A stretch of 64,000 bases of DNA from UBA7672 sp963784415 (GTDB lineage Bacteria > Pseudomonadota > Alphaproteobacteria > Caulobacterales > Hyphomonadaceae), in the NCBI GenBank assembly GCA_963784415.1, contig CAWARK010000014.1:744001-808000 (forward strand), read 5' to 3'. The notes under the pieces were generated by a model. It searched no databases, had not been told where the DNA came from, and saw only the letters and a program-made list of their open reading frames with translations. Both the position numbers and the translations under genes were made by a program. Positions 62,446-64,000 of this stretch are shown here, one piece after another (position 1 is the first letter of the stretch; every line of letters begins with the position of its first letter).

Positions 62446-63507
62446 TTACGTGCGGGCGAGATCGGCGACGCTCGTCAGGCCTTTTGCGTCCATGGCGCCG
62501 ATCAGATCGGCCTTGATACGACGGACGAGCATGGGGCCATGGAACACCAGCGCGGAATAGAGTTGAACAGCCTGAGCGCCGGCTTTCAGCTTGGCAATCA
62601 CGTCGTCCGCTGACGCGATGCCGCCCGCGCCGATGAGGTCAAGACGGTCGCCAATCACGCCATGAAATGCGGCGAGTACGCGCGTCGACTTTTCCAACAG
62701 GGGAGCGCCGGACAATCCCCCCGTTTCGCCCTTGTGTGAGGAGGCGAGCGTTTCGGGCCGATCAATCGTCGTGTTCGAAACGATCAGGCCGGACAGCCAG
62801 TCCTGCGCCAGCGCAACTTCGGCGATGTCGGTGATGGCTTTCTCGTCGAGGTCGGGCGCGACTTTCAGGAATACGGGGCGGTTCTTTACGCCGGAGTCCA
62901 TTTCGCGCGCGGCGACGCCAATGCGGCCGAGCAGTTCCTCGAGCGCGCCGCGATCCTGAAGGCCGCGAAGTCCGGGCGTGTTGGGCGAGGAGATGTTGAT
63001 TGTGATGTAGCGGCTGTAAGGCCAGACGGCTTTCACGCCGGCGACATAGTCAGCGATGCGGTCTTCGCTGTCCTTGTTGGCGCCGACATTGGCGCCGACG
63101 ATGCCGATCTCGCGCGGCGACGCGGCGAGACGGCGGACAAAATATCCGATGCCGTCATTGTTGAAGCCCATGCGGTTGATCACGGCCTGATCCTGCGTCA
63201 GCCGGAACAGGCGTGGGCGCGGATTGCCGGCCTGCGGGCGCGGCGTGACGGTGCCGCATTCGACGAAGCCAAAACCGAACGCCAGCATCTGGGCGAACAC
63301 TTCGGCGTTCTTGTCGAAGCCGGCGGCGAGACCAATCGGGTTCGGCAGGCGCATGCCCGACTTCTTCAATGTGACGGCAAGGCGCGGATCGTCGATTTCG
63401 GGTGCAGGCTTTGCGAGGCCCGTCTTGAGCGAGTTGATGGTGAAGCGGTGGGCGCTTTCGGCCGGCAGAATGCGGACAGCGGCGGTGGCGAGATTGAACA
63501 GGCTCAC
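62446..63507 (-). CDS. pyrD: Dihydroorotate dehydrogenase (quinone), class 2
   Basis: A 353-residue FMN enzyme of pyrimidine synthesis. The N-terminal membrane-associating helices (FNLATAAVRILPAESAHRFTINSLKTG) mark class 2, which passes electrons to ubiquinone. Then LPNPIGLAAGFDKNAE, GFVECGTVTPRPQAGNPRPRLFR, INRMGFNNDG, and TINISSPNTPGLRGLQ with the active-site Ser in the SSPNT region, and the FMN phosphate loop LIGAGGI. It is cytoplasmic and membrane-bound. The GTG start overlaps the TGA of the DUF952 gene (GTGA), so the two are co-translated. Confidence 0.95.
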   Translation of the reverse strand: MSLFNLATAAVRILPAESAHRFTINSLKTGLAKPAPEIDDPRLAVTLKKSGMRLPNPIGLAAGFDKNAEVFAQMLAFGFGFVECGTVTPRPQAGNPRPRLFRLTQDQAVINRMGFNNDGIGYFVRRLAASPREIGIVGANVGANKDSEDRIADYVAGVKAVWPYSRYITINISSPNTPGLRGLQDRGALEELLGRIGVAAREMDSGVKNRPVFLKVAPDLDEKAITDIAEVALAQDWLSGLIVSNTTIDRPETLASSHKGETGGLSGAPLLEKSTRVLAAFHGVIGDRLDLIGAGGIASADDVIAKLKAGAQAVQLYSALVFHGPMLVRRIKADLIGAMDAKGLTSVADLART

Positions 63508-63881
63508 GCGTGGCGGCCCGGCTTGCTGTCGGGCTCGGGCGATTGGACGACGACATCGGGGACGAGCGCTACGCCCTCGGCGTCGAACTCATCCAGCGGC
63601 CAGATCGCGCTGATGTTGTGTTCACGGACCTTCGCATAGACGTGCGGGAAGAAATCGCCGCCGCGGGATTTTTCCCATTTCAGGTCTGGTCCGAAATCAT
63701 CGGCATCGATGGAGACCAGCACGCAATCCTTCTGGCCCTTGAACCACTTGGCCAGCGTCTCCTGCACCTGCTTCGAGGTGGAGAAATGGACATAGCCGTC
63801 GGCGATGTCGACGGGGGCCTGCATGAGGCCACCCGACTCGACGGTCGCCAGCTGGTCGGCGGTCAGTATCTTGTAGATCAT
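63504..63881 (-). CDS. DUF952 family protein
   Basis: A 125-residue DUF952 protein: MIYKILTADQLATVESGGLMQAPVDIADGYVHFSTSKQVQETLAKWF, then LVSIDADDFGPDLKWEKSRGGDFFPHVYAKV. The conserved GYVHFSTSxQ and the L-K-W-E...FPH-Y segments are the hallmarks. The fold is related to ADP-ribosyl or 2'-phosphotransferase-like small proteins, but no activity is proven. The ATG giving MIYKIL was chosen; one three codons upstream is possible. It overlaps pyrD, a frequent pairing in alphaproteobacteria. Confidence 0.88.
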   Translation of the reverse strand: MIYKILTADQLATVESGGLMQAPVDIADGYVHFSTSKQVQETLAKWFKGQKDCVLVSIDADDFGPDLKWEKSRGGDFFPHVYAKVREHNISAIWPLDEFDAEGVALVPDVVVQSPEPDSKPGRHA

Positions 63882-63980
63882 ATGGCCCATGGGGGCGGGT
63901 TTTGCTCTGCTTGAGGGCAGGTGGCAAGGGATGCGGCGTGCGCGCTTGACCGAGGGCGTTGGCGGCGCCATCGCAGGCGC

Positions 63981-64000
63981 ATGACCACCACCTCCGCTCT
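63981..64000 (+). CDS. Possible start of a plus-strand gene (cut by window end)
   Basis: An ATG followed by ACC ACC ACC TCC GCT CT reads MTTTSA and runs off the window. Its divergence from the DUF952-pyrD pair fits a gene start, but only six codons are visible and the ribosome-binding site is weak. Confidence 0.3.

Overview
The window is a high-GC, gene-dense stretch of an alphaproteobacterial chromosome. Gene content points to the Caulobacterales/Hyphomonadaceae-like lineage: UrcA-family proteins, a DUF1289/retropepsin pair, ECF and EcfG-type promoter motifs, PimC/PimD-type acyl-CoA dehydrogenases, a TonB receptor and an OmpA porin. That taxonomic placement is an inference. I saw no rRNA, tRNA, CRISPR array, insertion sequence or prophage.

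Layout. 1-2.6 kb: end of an exopolysaccharide locus (GH16 glycanase 3' end, GT2 glycosyltransferase, ExoQ-like polymerase). 2.8-10.5 kb: nitrilase-family hydrolase, ModE-like regulator, KefB/C-type antiporter, the EF-P system (efp, epmA, epmB) and a receiver-domain protein with a coupled partner. 10.5-13.5 kb: an operon of a DUF2141-hydrolase fusion, a membrane protein and a winged-helix regulator, with a perfect inverted repeat upstream, plus a methyltransferase. 13.8-16.5 kb: a secreted subtilase divergent from an ECF sigma/anti-sigma pair. 16.5-24.2 kb: dusA, a sulfotransferase, a retropepsin with DUF1289, two acyl-CoA dehydrogenases and a CadC-like regulator. 25-32 kb: enoyl-CoA hydratase, hemerythrin, a third acyl-CoA dehydrogenase and an HD-domain oxygenase-like protein. 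32-38 kb: S46 peptidase, nucleoside transporter, TonB receptor. 38.1-39.5 kb: an AT-richer two-gene insert recognised as a DarT1-DarG1 (NADAR) toxin-antitoxin/phage-defence module. 39.5-50 kb: EthA-like Baeyer-Villiger monooxygenase, propionyl-CoA carboxylase (pccB, pccA about 5 kb apart), an MHS transporter with a 2-hydroxyacid dehydrogenase, a GIY-YIG protein and a K+ channel. 50-64 kb: metallo-hydrolase lipoprotein, stress-type iron-permease-like protein, AraC regulator, OmpA porin convergent with an acyl-homoserine-lactone synthase, two UrcA genes, pyrD and DUF952.

Three themes connect the genes. First, the acyl-CoA dehydrogenases, hydratase, Baeyer-Villiger enzyme and propionyl-CoA carboxylase suggest catabolism of branched or cyclic carbon skeletons to propionyl-CoA. 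Second, several regulatory circuits are visible in the DNA: twin GGAAT-N16-CGTC promoters facing away from each other between the subtilase and the sigma factor, GGAAC-N17-CGTT in front of the iron-permease-like gene, and inverted-repeat operators. Third, the DarTG1 pair is the one clear horizontally acquired defence module.

A caution applies throughout. About fourteen otherwise conserved genes are each broken by one or two single-base frameshifts while the protein sequence continues cleanly in another frame. This looks far more like uncorrected sequencing indels than true pseudogenes. These genes are given as one feature over the reconstructed span.
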